64,000 nucleotides of DNA from assembly GCF_016863435.1 (NCBI RefSeq), contig NZ_BOOW01000026.1, positions 1 to 64,000 on the forward strand. Reading direction: 5' to 3'. A program made the translations under genes and the position numbers. The notes under the pieces were generated by a model that saw only the letters and a list, made by a program, of their open reading frames with translations, was not told where the DNA came from and did no database searches. The stretch comes from Sinosporangium siamense. GTDB lineage: Bacteria; Actinomycetota; Actinomycetes; Streptosporangiales; Streptosporangiaceae. Positions 28,026-37,182 of the stretch are shown piece after piece; within the stretch, counting starts at the first letter, position 1; each line of letters begins with the position of its first letter.

Positions 28026-28649
28026 ATGGCACAGTCCTCTCGTATCCGATTACCAACGTATGACGCTGTCTCCGTCCAGGCGGGGGCAGCCTCGGCAGTG
28101 GAGCCCGCTCCCGTGTCGGCGGCGGTTCAGCGGCTGCGTCCGCTTCCGGCCGAGGGGGCCGCTCAGCCGGCTCAGGCAGCGCACGAGCCGGAATCGCCCC
28201 TTCAGAGACTGAACCGCGGCTACGCCGAGCTGCTCCAGGAAGTGCGGATCGGTCAGACGTGCGTGCAGGCTCTCGCGGGTTTCCTGATGGCTCTCGCGTT
28301 CATGCCGCGATTCGCCACCATAACCGCAGGGCAGCGTGGGCTCTATGTGGCGGCGCTGGTGACCACCATGCTCGCCGCGGCACTTCTCACCGCACCGGCC
28401 CCCTTCCACCGCATCGTCTCCGGACGGCGGTTGAAGCAGAGGCTGATCTCGTTGTCGAGCAGGCTGACGCTCATCGGCCTGAGCCTGCTCATGCTGGCCA
28501 TGGGATTCGCCTTCGTGCTCGTCCTGGATGTCATGGGCCTGGTGGCCGCGCCGTACATGGGCGCTGTCATGCTGTTCGGGTTCGTGTTCATCTGGTTCGT
28601 CATACCGGTGTGGTACCGGGTGCGACATGGGATCAAGGACGAAAGTTGA
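28026..28649 (+). CDS. DUF6328 family membrane protein
   Basis: A 207-residue protein. Residues 1-58 are an Ala/Pro-rich cytoplasmic extension. The conserved family block RLNRGYAELLQEVRIGQTCVQALAGFL then leads into four membrane helices (about 78-94, 103-121, 145-172 and 178-198). The function of the family is unknown; members are common in actinomycetes. GGGAGAA five bases before the ATG fixes the start. The gene is single, preceded by an AT-rich region with an inverted repeat and followed by a terminator. Confidence 0.82.
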   Translation: MAQSSRIRLPTYDAVSVQAGAASAVEPAPVSAAVQRLRPLPAEGAAQPAQAAHEPESPLQRLNRGYAELLQEVRIGQTCVQALAGFLMALAFMPRFATITAGQRGLYVAALVTTMLAAALLTAPAPFHRIVSGRRLKQRLISLSSRLTLIGLSLLMLAMGFAFVLVLDVMGLVAAPYMGAVMLFGFVFIWFVIPVWYRVRHGIKDES

Positions 28650-28659
28650 CCTGATCCCG

Positions 28660-28685
28660 GGGTGCCGCCGCCGACGGTGGCACCC
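28660..28685 (+). terminator. terminator hairpin after the DUF6328 gene
   Basis: An 11-bp stem, GGGTGCCGCCG and CGGTGGCACCC, with one G-T pair and a CCGA loop, 10 bases after the stop. Confidence 0.6.
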
Positions 28686-28950
28686 GTCGCACTGAAAGCC
28701 GGTCCGGCCGCCCGAGAACGCGCATCGGCCGAACGCGGTGAATGCAAGTCCGTTCCATCTCGTCCCACGACGGCCGGCCGGAGTCCTCGCCGGGCATCGG
28801 CGCCGCTCGGGCGGATGAGACCCGCCTCACTTGTCAGCGATCGCAGTGGCGACACTTCGATCAGCGGCCACGACCGCCTCTCGGCTATCCCATATCGAGA
28901 GGCGGTCGGCTCGTTGAAGCGGCCCTTTCCCGAACACCCCGTGCGTGCGG
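28686..28950. other. gene-free region between convergent genes
   Basis: About 265 bases with no supported gene. It contains only the downstream regions of the DUF6328 gene and the class IV aminotransferase gene. Confidence 0.4.
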
Positions 28951-29718
28951 TCAGACGCGGTCCCACGGATTCTCGTCGTGGCATTCGGTCACGGTTTTCA
29001 GAATGTCGGCCGCGGAGTCGAACACTACGTCGCCGACGCGCTCCACCGCGGCGATCCCCCGCGAATTGGCGGTGAAAGCCGCGGCGTACTCGGAAAGGTG
29101 GGAAAGGCGCACCCTGCGAGAGACCCAGGGCACGCCGCGCCTCCGCAGTCCCGCCTCGACGAGTCCCATCGCGGTGCCACGCAACATCGGGGCGTCCGGC
29201 CAGACGACCGACGTGCCGTCGAAGAGGCCGAAGTTGCTGATCGCCCCCTCCGACACCGTGCCGTCCGGCGCGACCAGCAGCACTTCGTCGAAACCGGCGC
29301 GGGCCGCCACCGCGCGCAGGTGTGCCTGGGGGAACCCGGCCGCGTGCTTGATGTGGGGGAGATAGCGCTGGTAGACGGCCGAGGTGAGAACCCAGGGGCG
29401 CGCGTCCGCCGCGCCGGGCTCCGCCACGGTCACCACGATGTCGGGCCGTCCCTCCGGTGCCCCGACCACGTAGACGCGCACCGACGCGTCCTCCTCCGCG
29501 GTGAGGGCGTGGCGGATATGGGAGCGCACCTGCCCGGTGTCGAGCTCCCCGCCGAACAACTCGCGCGTCGCCGCCGAGAGCCGGTCCAGATGCAGATCGA
29601 GCCCGCGCACCCTCCCGCCTCTGACCTGCATGGCGGTGAAATGCCCGTAGTTGAAGACGGCAGGGGCGAGAGGTCTGGCCGGCGGGACGGGGTGACCGTT
29701 GATCTCAGTTCGCGTCAT
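28951..29718 (-). CDS. class IV PLP-dependent aminotransferase
   Basis: A 255-residue fold-type IV enzyme (branched-chain aminotransferase, D-amino-acid aminotransferase and aminodeoxychorismate lyase family). The PLP-binding Lys is in YLPHIKHAAG, the cofactor-phosphate region is DEVLLVAPDGTVSEGAISNFGLF, and LHLDRL near residue 42 is the usual N-terminal motif. The substrate is not settled: it could be a branched-chain or D-amino-acid transaminase or an ADC lyase-like enzyme. The frame is open 60 codons further upstream, but the family alignment begins at MTRTEINGHPV, so ATG 29718 was chosen despite the lack of a strong ribosome site. Confidence 0.82.
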   Translation of the reverse strand: MTRTEINGHPVPPARPLAPAVFNYGHFTAMQVRGGRVRGLDLHLDRLSAATRELFGGELDTGQVRSHIRHALTAEEDASVRVYVVGAPEGRPDIVVTVAEPGAADARPWVLTSAVYQRYLPHIKHAAGFPQAHLRAVAARAGFDEVLLVAPDGTVSEGAISNFGLFDGTSVVWPDAPMLRGTAMGLVEAGLRRRGVPWVSRRVRLSHLSEYAAAFTANSRGIAAVERVGDVVFDSAADILKTVTECHDENPWDRV

Positions 29719-29970
29719 CGGTCCATTGAAGCGCTCCCACAGGTCCTGGCGCGGGCTGGCTGAGGTCTTCCTGGTCGGCGACGAACCCGGGGGACGGACA
29801 CGAGCCGCCCGGCCCCGTGGACCGGTCCCGCGGCCGGCCCGGCTCCCGCCGTACGACGCGCCGGGAGACCGCCGTACGGCGGAAGCCGGCCGCGCCACCC
29901 CCGTAGATGACGGGAGAGCGGCGCGGGTGGCCTCACGGCGCGCTGAGCGGCGTGTGGAGCGGTCCTGGGG

Positions 29971-31161
29971 TCAGCGGGCCAGGCGGGTCATGGCGAGGTG
30001 GGCGAGCAGCGCGGCGCCGTCGGGGAGCACGGCGTCGTCGAACTCGGCCTCGGGCGAGTGGTTGTAGGCGGCGGTCGCCGGGTCGCGCTCCGGCGGGCAG
30101 GCGCCGAGGAAGACGAACGCGCCCGGGACGTCCTCCAGCACCAGGGAGAAGTCCTCCGCGCCCGTGACCGGCTGGGGAGCGACGAAGAAACGGCTGGGAC
30201 CGAACAGTTCGACGATCTCGTCGCCGGTGAACGCCGCCTCGGTGTCGTCGTTGACCGTGACCGGGTAGCCCATGCCGAACTCGGCCCGGACCTCCAGCCC
30301 GTGCGCCTCGGCGAGGCCGGTCACCAGGCGGACGGCACGCTCCTTGACCGCGGCGCGGTTCGCCTTGCTGAAGGTGCGGATGGTGGCCTCGAACCTGGCC
30401 TCGTCGGGGATGATGTTGTCGGCGGTGCCCGCGTGGAAGCTGCCCACGGTGACGACCACGGGGTCGAACACGTCGAAGCCACGCGTCACCATCGTCTGCA
30501 GCGCCGTCACCATCTCACACGCCGCCGGGATCGGGTCGAGCGCCCGGTGCGGGGACGAGCCGTGGCCGCCCCGGCCGCGCACCGTCACGACCAGGGTGTC
30601 GGCGGCGGCCAGGAGCGGTCCGGGGCGCGACGAGTAGACACCCGGCGGCAGCATCGCCGACACCACGTGCAGCGCGTAGGCCGCCACCACCCGCTCCCCG
30701 GCCGCGTCCAGCACCCCCTCCTCGATCATGTACTTCGCGCCCTCGAAGCCCTCCTCGCCCGGCTGGAACATGAAGACCACGTCCCCCGCCAGCTCCTCCC
30801 GCCGCCCCGCCAGCAGGTGGGCGGCCCCGGCGAGCATCGTGGTGTGCAGGTCGTGACCGCAGGCGTGCATGCTGCCGTCCAGCTTGGAGATGTACGGCAG
30901 AGCGTTGCGCTCCTGGACCGGAAGCGCGTCCATGTCCCCGCGCAGCAGCACGGCGGGACCGGGTTTGCCGCCCCGCAGCACCGCGGTGACCGAGGAGAGC
31001 GAGCGGCCGGTGTGGATCTCCAGCGGCAGCCCGTCGAGGGCCTGCAGCACCTTCTCCTGTGTGCGCGGGAGGTCGAGACCGATCTCGGGTTCGGCGTGGA
31101 GAGCGTGGCGGATCCTGCGGAGCTCGTCACTCATGTCCTGGGCTGATTGAAGAAGCGACAT
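29971..31161 (-). CDS. M20-family amidohydrolase (N-acyl amino acid / hippurate type)
   Basis: A metal-dependent amidohydrolase of about 396 residues. The metal-site motifs are GDMDALPV (Asp), MHACGHDLHTTML, and FQPGEEGFEGAKYMIEEGVL (tandem Glu). The dimerisation domain motif GRGGHGSSPH and the late metal-ligand region TGAEDFSLVLEDVPGAFVFLG are also present. These enzymes remove acyl groups from amino acids (IAA-conjugates, hippurate, N-acetyl-amino acids). The start is uncertain: Met codons at 31161 and 31176 and an open frame to 31257 are all possible without a strong ribosome site. It is divergent from the HAD gene. Confidence 0.87.
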   Translation of the reverse strand: MSLLQSAQDMSDELRRIRHALHAEPEIGLDLPRTQEKVLQALDGLPLEIHTGRSLSSVTAVLRGGKPGPAVLLRGDMDALPVQERNALPYISKLDGSMHACGHDLHTTMLAGAAHLLAGRREELAGDVVFMFQPGEEGFEGAKYMIEEGVLDAAGERVVAAYALHVVSAMLPPGVYSSRPGPLLAAADTLVVTVRGRGGHGSSPHRALDPIPAACEMVTALQTMVTRGFDVFDPVVVTVGSFHAGTADNIIPDEARFEATIRTFSKANRAAVKERAVRLVTGLAEAHGLEVRAEFGMGYPVTVNDDTEAAFTGDEIVELFGPSRFFVAPQPVTGAEDFSLVLEDVPGAFVFLGACPPERDPATAAYNHSPEAEFDDAVLPDGAALLAHLAMTRLAR

Positions 31162-31259
31162 GCGAGCATTCTTCATGGTTTTCGCTGCCCGTGGCTTGTC
31201 GAGTTCTCCACACTCCTGACGTGGGCCTTCGGTGATTCGCACACGTGCCCACCGCACTG

Positions 31260-31282
31260 CCCCGAAGAGGGGACGTTCGGGG
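31260..31282. promoter_or_regulatory. dyad in the M20/HAD divergent region
   Basis: A perfect 7-bp inverted repeat CCCCGAA/TTCGGGG with a 9-base spacer between the divergent M20 and HAD genes. It is a possible operator. Confidence 0.25.
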
Positions 31283-31345
31283 AGAAAGCTCTAAGATGTG
31301 CGACACCGGATCAAGGTCGGTCCGGTCTGCTCGACGGAGGACATG

Positions 31346-32127
31346 GTGAGTGAGCGCAGGCCGATCACGTGCTGGCTGTCGGACATGGATGGCGTCCTGG
31401 TCAGGGAGGGCCATCCGGTGCCCGGGGCCGACGAGTTCGTCCGCCGGCTCCGCGACTCGGGCAAACGTTTCCTGGTGCTGACCAACAACTCCATCTACAC
31501 CCCGCGCGACCTCGCCGTGCGGCTGCGCGCCACCGGTCTCGACGTGCCCGAGGAGTCCATCTGGACCTCGGCGATGGCCACCGCGAGGTTCCTCGACGAC
31601 CAGCGCCCCGGCGGCTCCGCCTATGTGATCGGCGAGGCGGGCCTCACCACGGCCCTGCACGCGACGGGTTACGTGCTGACCGAGATCGACCCGGACTATG
31701 TCGTGCTGGGGGAGACCCGCACCTACAGCTTCACCGCGATCACCAAGGCCATCCGGCTGATCGAGAACGGCGCCCGCTTCATCGCCACCAACCCCGACGC
31801 CGTCGGTCCCTCCCACGAGGGCTCCCTGCCGGCCTGCGGGGCGGTGGCCGCGATGATCACCAAGGCCACCGGGTCGATCCGTACTTCGTGGGCAAGCCCA
31901 ATCCCATGATGATGCGCAGCGCGCTCAACGCCATCGACGGGCACAGCGAGACGACCGCGATGATCGGCGACCGCATGGACACCGACATCGTGTCCGGCAT
32001 GGAGGCCGGGCTCTACACGATCCTGGTGCTCAGCGGGGTGACGGCGAGGGGCTCGATCGACCGCTTCCCCTTCCGCCCGTCCATGGTGGCCGACTCGGTG
32101 GCCGACCTCATCCCGCTCATCGACTGA
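31346..32127 (+). pseudogene. HAD-IIA (NagD-like) phosphatase with a single-base frameshift
   Basis: The gene encodes a full-length HAD-IIA hydrolase of about 260 residues if one base is restored. The first frame has motif I DMDGVL, motif II LTNNS and the family cap domain, then runs out of frame after ITKATG. The other frame resumes at once with [10 protein letters not shown] (motif III Lys) and IGDRMDTDI (motif IV). The break is near 31867-31870, where GGG would read through as GGGG. Such a homopolymer slip is either a recent mutation or a sequencing error; everything else is intact. GTG 31346 has GGAGG five bases upstream. Its stop overlaps the convergent NUDIX gene by 11 bases. Confidence 0.85.
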
Positions 32128-32602
32128 CAGCGCTCCGGCCGATCAGGTCCGGGAGAGTGGCGATGTGCCGGGCCAGATAGTCCGAGAGCTCGGGCGGCAC
32201 CAGGTCGAGGGCGGCGACCTCGCCGCTCTCCAGGGGCAGCCGCACGAGTTCGTAGAGGCCGCGTGAGGGGTCGGTGAACTCGGGGCCGCAGCGCAGGCCG
32301 GGGTCGAGGGTGACCAGGCGGCAGCCGTACACGTGCTGGATCTTGACGCCGTCGGGCCGGGGGCAGCTCAGCACGGCGAGCGGGGTGGCGTCCTCGACGG
32401 TGGCGCCGAGCTCTTCTAACACCTCGCGGTGCAGGGTGTGCTCAAGGGTGGCGTCCTCCGGCTCGACGTGTCCTCCCGGGATCGACCAGTAGACGGGTTT
32501 GCCCGGCACGGTGCGGCGGAAGAGCAGCAGCCGGTCGCCGTCGAGCACGAGGGCGCGGACGCTGGGGACGAGCGTGGGGACGGCGGGGGGCTGCGGGCTC
32601 AT
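32117..32602 (-). CDS. NUDIX hydrolase
   Basis: A 161-residue NUDIX enzyme. The NUDIX box is complete: [24 protein letters not shown] with the REVLEE core, following [15 protein letters not shown] and YWSIPGG. It hydrolyses a nucleoside diphosphate linked to another group; the substrate is not predictable. GAGGAG lies six bases before the ATG at 32602. The same frame stays open far upstream, but that part is the shadow of the arfB gene. It lies 125 bases downstream of arfB on the same strand and could be co-transcribed. Confidence 0.9.
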   Translation of the reverse strand: MSPQPPAVPTLVPSVRALVLDGDRLLLFRRTVPGKPVYWSIPGGHVEPEDATLEHTLHREVLEELGATVEDATPLAVLSCPRPDGVKIQHVYGCRLVTLDPGLRCGPEFTDPSRGLYELVRLPLESGEVAALDLVPPELSDYLARHIATLPDLIGRSAVSR

Positions 32603-32727
32603 CGTCGGCTCCTCGTCGCGGGCTCGTGGGCGGCCCGGGGATGGGCGGAGGGCGGGCACGGCGTGATCGTCTGCCCGCGTCCCCAGGTTCGCACGGGGCC
32701 CGGAGCGAGCTTTCCGCGGGGTGCCGG

Positions 32728-33150
32728 TCAGTGAACGTCGCGGCGGAGGCGCTTCACCTCGGAGCGGTGCTTCTTGTTGGCGATCCTGCGCTGGACGGCC
32801 CCACGGCTGGGCTTGGTCGCGCGGCGGCTTTTCGGCGGGGGAGCGACGGCCTCGGTGAGCAGCTCGGCGAGGCGGAGTTCGGCTGCGGCGCGGTTGCGGA
32901 GCTGGGAGCGGTGCTCGGAGGCGACGACCGTGATCACGCCGTCGACCAGGCGGGAGGCGAGGCGCTCCAGCGCCCGGGCCTTGAGGGCCGGCCCGAGTGC
33001 GGTCGTGGCGCCGAGGTCGAAGATCAGCTCGACCCGGCTGTCGGTGGTGTTGACCCCCTGGCCGCCAGGTCCGGAGGCGCGCGAGAACCGCCATCCCAGC
33101 TCGGTGTCCGGGATGACGATGGTGCCGCGCACGACGAGCGGGCCGGGCAT
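32728..33150 (-). CDS. arfB: peptide-release ribosome rescue factor ArfB/YaeJ (peptidyl-tRNA hydrolase)
   Basis: A 140-residue RF-1-type hydrolase with the catalytic GGQ loop as SGPGGQGVNTTDSRVEL near residue 27. The C-terminal tail is strongly basic (SRRATKPSRGAVQRRIANKKHRSEVKRLRRD) and in ArfB enters the empty mRNA channel of stalled ribosomes. It releases peptides from non-stop complexes without a stop codon. There is no codon-recognition domain, as expected for the length. AAGGAG seven bases before the ATG supports the start. Confidence 0.93.
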   Translation of the reverse strand: MPGPLVVRGTIVIPDTELGWRFSRASGPGGQGVNTTDSRVELIFDLGATTALGPALKARALERLASRLVDGVITVVASEHRSQLRNRAAAELRLAELLTEAVAPPPKSRRATKPSRGAVQRRIANKKHRSEVKRLRRDVH

Positions 33151-33361
33151 GGCGGTGCTCCTTCGGGGTGGTCGGGAGGGCTGGAGGACCGTGAGAACGG
33201 CGCGCTACCAGCGGCGTTTCGGGCCGATAGCCAGGATATCTACGGGGTCTGCCGGTGAAGCAAGTGAATTGTGCCCGTTGTCTTTCGAAAGTGAGTTGTG
33301 GTGCCTTGTCGGGTCCGGCAGAGTGTGCCAGGGGCCCGGGGGATGTAAGAGGAGAGACGCG

Positions 33362-34231
33362 GTGGCGGCCATCGTCGGCGTGCATGGGATCGGTAAACAC
33401 AACTACTACGAAGATGCAGGTCACTGCTCCAGCGGCGCCGCCGAGGCGATGCGCCGCAAATGGGACCGTTATCTGCACACGGGGCTCACCGGTGGTCGTG
33501 CTTATTCGGGGGAGTCCTACATCAAGAGCGTTGCGTACTACGCGCATCTGCTCAAGGAAAACAGGGTAGTCCAAAAGCTCGGGAACGCTCCAAAGAAGGC
33601 CGCCGCCGTGCGTGCCATGGCGGTCGAGGAGCAGCGGGTCTTCATCGAATGGGCCAGACAACTCGACGCGGTCAAAAGCAAGGCGGGTGAGGCGCTCACC
33701 CAGGCGCTGCGCAGACTCATGGAATGGCTGCTCGACACCCTGGACGAGCGGGCCATCTCGTTCGCCGGGCTGTTCTGCCCCGAGGTGACGGCCTACCTCG
33801 ACGGCAGGCCCGGAGCACGCGCGGCCTGCGTCCAGGAGGTCGCAGAGACGATCAGGCGCGAGGAGGCCAGGGTGGTCATCGCCCACTCCCTCGGCAGCGT
33901 CGTCACCTACGAGGCTCTCTGGGCCAATCCGGACATCGAGGTGGACCTGCTCATCACGCTGGGCAGCCCGCTCGGTTTACGGGACGTGATCTTCGAACGG
34001 CTGGTGCCTTCGCCGATCAAAGACCGGGGCGAACGCCCCAAGGGCGTGGGGCGCTGGATCAACATCGCTGACAAGGACGACATCGCGGCCATTCCACCCG
34101 GACTCGCGGGGCAGTTCGGAGGCGTGGACCTGGACGTCGTGGTCAACCTCGACTGGATCGACTTTCACACGGTGGGCAAGTACCTCGGCTCGGGAGCACT
34201 GAACAGGCACCTTGCGCCGTACCTGAATTAG
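33362..34231 (+). CDS. alpha/beta hydrolase of unknown role
   Basis: A 289-residue serine hydrolase-like protein. The N-terminus begins with the oxyanion-type VGVHGIGKHNYYE. A long helical insertion follows (about 60-150). The nucleophile elbow is VIAHSLGSVVTYEAL near residue 178, with AHSLG in place of GxSxG, and then TLGSPLGLRDVIF. A candidate Asp lies in ADKDDIAAIPPG and a candidate His in WIDFHTVGKYLG. The fold is lipase-like, and similar stand-alone proteins occur in conflict-associated loci, but nothing nearby supports that here. The GTG start has GAGGAG seven bases upstream. The 5' region is AT-richer than its surroundings. Confidence 0.75.
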   Translation: MAAIVGVHGIGKHNYYEDAGHCSSGAAEAMRRKWDRYLHTGLTGGRAYSGESYIKSVAYYAHLLKENRVVQKLGNAPKKAAAVRAMAVEEQRVFIEWARQLDAVKSKAGEALTQALRRLMEWLLDTLDERAISFAGLFCPEVTAYLDGRPGARAACVQEVAETIRREEARVVIAHSLGSVVTYEALWANPDIEVDLLITLGSPLGLRDVIFERLVPSPIKDRGERPKGVGRWINIADKDDIAAIPPGLAGQFGGVDLDVVVNLDWIDFHTVGKYLGSGALNRHLAPYLN

Positions 34232-34282
34232 GTGCGGATCAAGTCGTCACGACCCCGAAGCGCGACATGCCAGGATGTGAGC

Positions 34283-35530
34283 GTGACGACTGTGGTTGCC
34301 CCTGAATTGGACCTGGCGGACCTCTCCTTCTGGCGCCGCCCGCCGAAGGAGAGGCACGAGGCCTTCGCCAGGTTGCGGCAACTGGAGCACCCGGTGTTCT
34401 TCGAGGAGCGCCGGGTGCCTCTCCTGCGGTCCGGCAGGGGCTTCTACGCGCTGGTGCGCCACGCCGACGTCGTCGAGGCCGGCAGGAACGCCGCGGTCTT
34501 CTCCAGCGAGCCCGCCGTGACCAGTCCCGAACCCCCCGGCTGGGTCAAGCACGTCTTCGGCGAGTCCATGGTCAACATGGACGACCCCCGCCACGCGCGG
34601 CTGCGGCGCATCGTGTCGCGTGCCTTCAGCCCCCGTATGCTGTCCAACCTCCAGGGGGACATCGAGCGGGCCTGCGCGCGCATCGTCGACGACGCCGTCG
34701 CCGAAGGTCCTCAGGACTTCGTCCGCCAGGTGGCCGCCAAACTCCCCATCCACGTCATCTGCGACATGATGGGCATCCCCGCGGAACATCGCGCACGGGT
34801 CCACGCCCACGTGGACGTCTCGACCGCCTACACCGGAGTACGGCCGAGCCTGTTTCGCTCGCTCCGCATGGCGGGCGCCAACGTCCTCGCGCTGCTGGCC
34901 CTCCAGCGTCTCGTCGTCCGGCTCGGCCGCGAACGCGCCCGCGCACCCCAGGGCGACCTCGTCTCCGCGCTCGTCACCGCGAACGTCGACGGCGAACGCC
35001 TCACCTGGCGCGAACTCGGCTCCTTCTTCTCCCTGCTCCTCGTCGCCGGCAACGAGACCGCCCGCAACACCATGGCGCACGGCATCAAGCTCCTCACCGA
35101 CCACCCCGATCAGCGTGAGCTGCTCCTGTCGGACTTCGACGCGCACATCAACGGCACCATCGAGGAGATGGTCCGCCACGTGTCCCCCATCATGCAGTTC
35201 CGCCGCACCGTGACCCAGGACTACGACCTGCGCGGCCTCCACCTGCGCCCCGGCGACAAGGTCGTGCTGTTCTACGGCTCGGCCAACCGGGACGAGGAGG
35301 TCTTCCCCGAGGCCGGGCGGTTCGACATCACCCGCAAACCCAATCCCCACGTGGGCTTCGGCGGTCCCGGCCCGCACTTCTGCCTCGGCGCCAACCTCGC
35401 CCGGCAGGAAATGCGCACGATGTTCCGCGAGCTGTTCACCCGGCTGCCCGGCATCGCCGCGGTGGGTGAGCCGGAGCTGCTGCTGTCCAACTTCGACAAC
35501 AGCGTGCGCTCCCAGCGCTTCACCTTCTGA
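34283..35530 (+). CDS. cytochrome P450
   Basis: A 415-residue soluble bacterial P450. The I-helix oxygen-binding motif is LLVAGNETARNT near residue 255, where Asn replaces the commoner His or Asp beside Glu-Thr. The K-helix ExxR is EEMVR, and the heme loop is FGGPGPHFCLGANLAR with the Cys ligand near 368. FGESMVNMDDPRHARLRRIVSRAFSPR is the usual N-terminal C-helix region. It needs a ferredoxin and reductase that are not nearby; the substrate is unknown. The start is uncertain between GTG 34283 and GTG 34277. It lies 51 bases after the alpha/beta hydrolase gene and could be co-transcribed. Confidence 0.92.
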   Translation: MTTVVAPELDLADLSFWRRPPKERHEAFARLRQLEHPVFFEERRVPLLRSGRGFYALVRHADVVEAGRNAAVFSSEPAVTSPEPPGWVKHVFGESMVNMDDPRHARLRRIVSRAFSPRMLSNLQGDIERACARIVDDAVAEGPQDFVRQVAAKLPIHVICDMMGIPAEHRARVHAHVDVSTAYTGVRPSLFRSLRMAGANVLALLALQRLVVRLGRERARAPQGDLVSALVTANVDGERLTWRELGSFFSLLLVAGNETARNTMAHGIKLLTDHPDQRELLLSDFDAHINGTIEEMVRHVSPIMQFRRTVTQDYDLRGLHLRPGDKVVLFYGSANRDEEVFPEAGRFDITRKPNPHVGFGGPGPHFCLGANLARQEMRTMFRELFTRLPGIAAVGEPELLLSNFDNSVRSQRFTF

Positions 35531-35558
35531 CCGGGCTCCTGCTTCCCGCGCCCTCGCC

Positions 35559-37127
35559 TCAGCGGGAGGGCAGGGGCTTGCAGTGGTCCGGCTCCAGGGG
35601 AGGCGCGGTGACCGCGCAGTGGACGTGGCACTCCGGCTCGCGGGCCTCCGGCTCGGCCAGCACGTTGCGGCGGACCGAGGTGAACGCGATGACCGCGGAC
35701 GCCCCCATCAGCACGGCGCTCGCGACCATCGCCGTGCCGAACCCCGCGGTGAAGGCGGCAGGGTCGCGGTAGGCGTCCCCGGTGAGGCCCACGAGCGGCG
35801 GCACGGCGGCCACGGCCAGCAGGCCGCCGGTCCTCGCCACCGCGTTGTTGATCCCGCTGGCCACCCCTGCGTAGCGCTCGTCGGCGGTCGCGAGCACGGT
35901 CGCCGTCAGCGGCGCCACGGCGGCCGACAGGCCGAGACCGAACACGATCACCGGGGGCAGCACATCGGTCAGGTAGTGCGATCCCGGGCCGATCCCGCTC
36001 ATCCACAGCATCCCCGCCGCGCACAACAGGATGCCGGCGGTCAGCGGCAGCCGCGGGCCGATCCTGCGGGCGACCTCACCCGCCCGCGCGGAAAGCAGGA
36101 GCATCAGCAGGGTGACGGGCAGCATGGCCGACCCCGCCGCCACGGGTGAGAACCCCGCCGCCACCTGCAACTCCACGACGAGCAGGAAGAACACGACCCC
36201 CATCGCGGCGTACATCACCAGGGTGACCAGATTGATCGCGCTGAACACCCGGTCGCGGAACAACCCGACAGGCACAAGTGCACTCACACCGTCGCCGCCG
36301 GGACGACCGGGATTCGGCCGCCCGGCCAGGACGCCGTGCCCGCCGGGGGCGCCCGCCAGGGGCCGCGACCGCCTGATCTCCACCACCACGAAGGCCGCCC
36401 CGCACGCGACCCCGGCCAGGATCATGAGCAGCCCCGCCCCCTCCTCGATCAGCCCGTAGGTGATCCCGGTCAGCGCCAGAGCGGCCAGCAGCGTCCCGAG
36501 CACGTCGAACCGGCCGGCCGCCTGGGTGTCACGGCTTTCCGGCACGTGCCGTACGGCGATGGCCATGACGACGGCGGCGACCGGCAGGTTGAGCAGGAAC
36601 ACCCACCGCCACCCCACGGTCTCGACAAGCCATCCGCCGAGCAGCGGCCCCACGGCGGCGGCCACGCCCCCGAGCCCCGACCACGCGCCCACCGCCCGGG
36701 GGCGGTCGGCCCGGACGAAGGTCGCCTGGATGATCGCCAGCGAGCCGGGGGTGAGGAGCGCGCCGCCGATCCCCTGGAGGGCCCGCGCCGCGATCAGGGT
36801 CTCGATGGTGGGCGCGAACCCGCACAATGCGGACGCCAGCGCGAACCAGGCGACGCCGATCAGGAAGATCTTGCGCCTGCCGTATCGGTCGCCGAGGGAT
36901 CCCCCTAGCAGGATCAGGCCGGCGAGGGTGAGCGTGTAGGCGTTGACCGTCCACTGGAGCCCCGCCATGCCGGCGTCGAGCTGCTCGCCGAGCGCCGGGA
37001 GCGCCACGTTGACCACGGTGCCGTCGAGCAGCGCCATGCCCGAGGCGAGGATGGTGGTGGCGAGGATCCAGCGCCCCTGCGGGGAGCTGAGGTGTATATG
37101 ACCGTTGTCCGGAGCACCAGTGCTCAT
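35559..37127 (-). CDS. DHA2-family MFS drug exporter (14 helices)
   Basis: A 522-residue major facilitator with about 14 membrane helices. Diagnostic segments are ALLDGTVVNVALPAL in helix 1, GGSLGDRYGRRKIFLIG (motif A), and ALQGIGGALLTPGSLAII (motif C region). The C-terminal tail is acidic and Cys/His-containing (REPECHVHC), a slightly unusual feature. The DHA2 family exports drugs and dyes by proton antiport. It lies 55 bases downstream of a TetR gene on the same strand, so the pair is probably an operon in which the regulator controls its own exporter. Start ATG 37127 has only a weak ribosome site. Confidence 0.92.
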   Translation of the reverse strand: MSTGAPDNGHIHLSSPQGRWILATTILASGMALLDGTVVNVALPALGEQLDAGMAGLQWTVNAYTLTLAGLILLGGSLGDRYGRRKIFLIGVAWFALASALCGFAPTIETLIAARALQGIGGALLTPGSLAIIQATFVRADRPRAVGAWSGLGGVAAAVGPLLGGWLVETVGWRWVFLLNLPVAAVVMAIAVRHVPESRDTQAAGRFDVLGTLLAALALTGITYGLIEEGAGLLMILAGVACGAAFVVVEIRRSRPLAGAPGGHGVLAGRPNPGRPGGDGVSALVPVGLFRDRVFSAINLVTLVMYAAMGVVFFLLVVELQVAAGFSPVAAGSAMLPVTLLMLLLSARAGEVARRIGPRLPLTAGILLCAAGMLWMSGIGPGSHYLTDVLPPVIVFGLGLSAAVAPLTATVLATADERYAGVASGINNAVARTGGLLAVAAVPPLVGLTGDAYRDPAAFTAGFGTAMVASAVLMGASAVIAFTSVRRNVLAEPEAREPECHVHCAVTAPPLEPDHCKPLPSR

Positions 37128-37182
37128 TGGCCTATTCTGCACGTTTTGCCATGTTCCGTCCCCTGCTGGGGAGGGGGCCTGG

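Noticed and set aside
32603-33886. Long upstream extension of the NUDIX frame
   Set aside because: It overlaps arfB and the divergent hydrolase gene in the wrong frame; the NUDIX protein has its own start and ribosome site at 32602.
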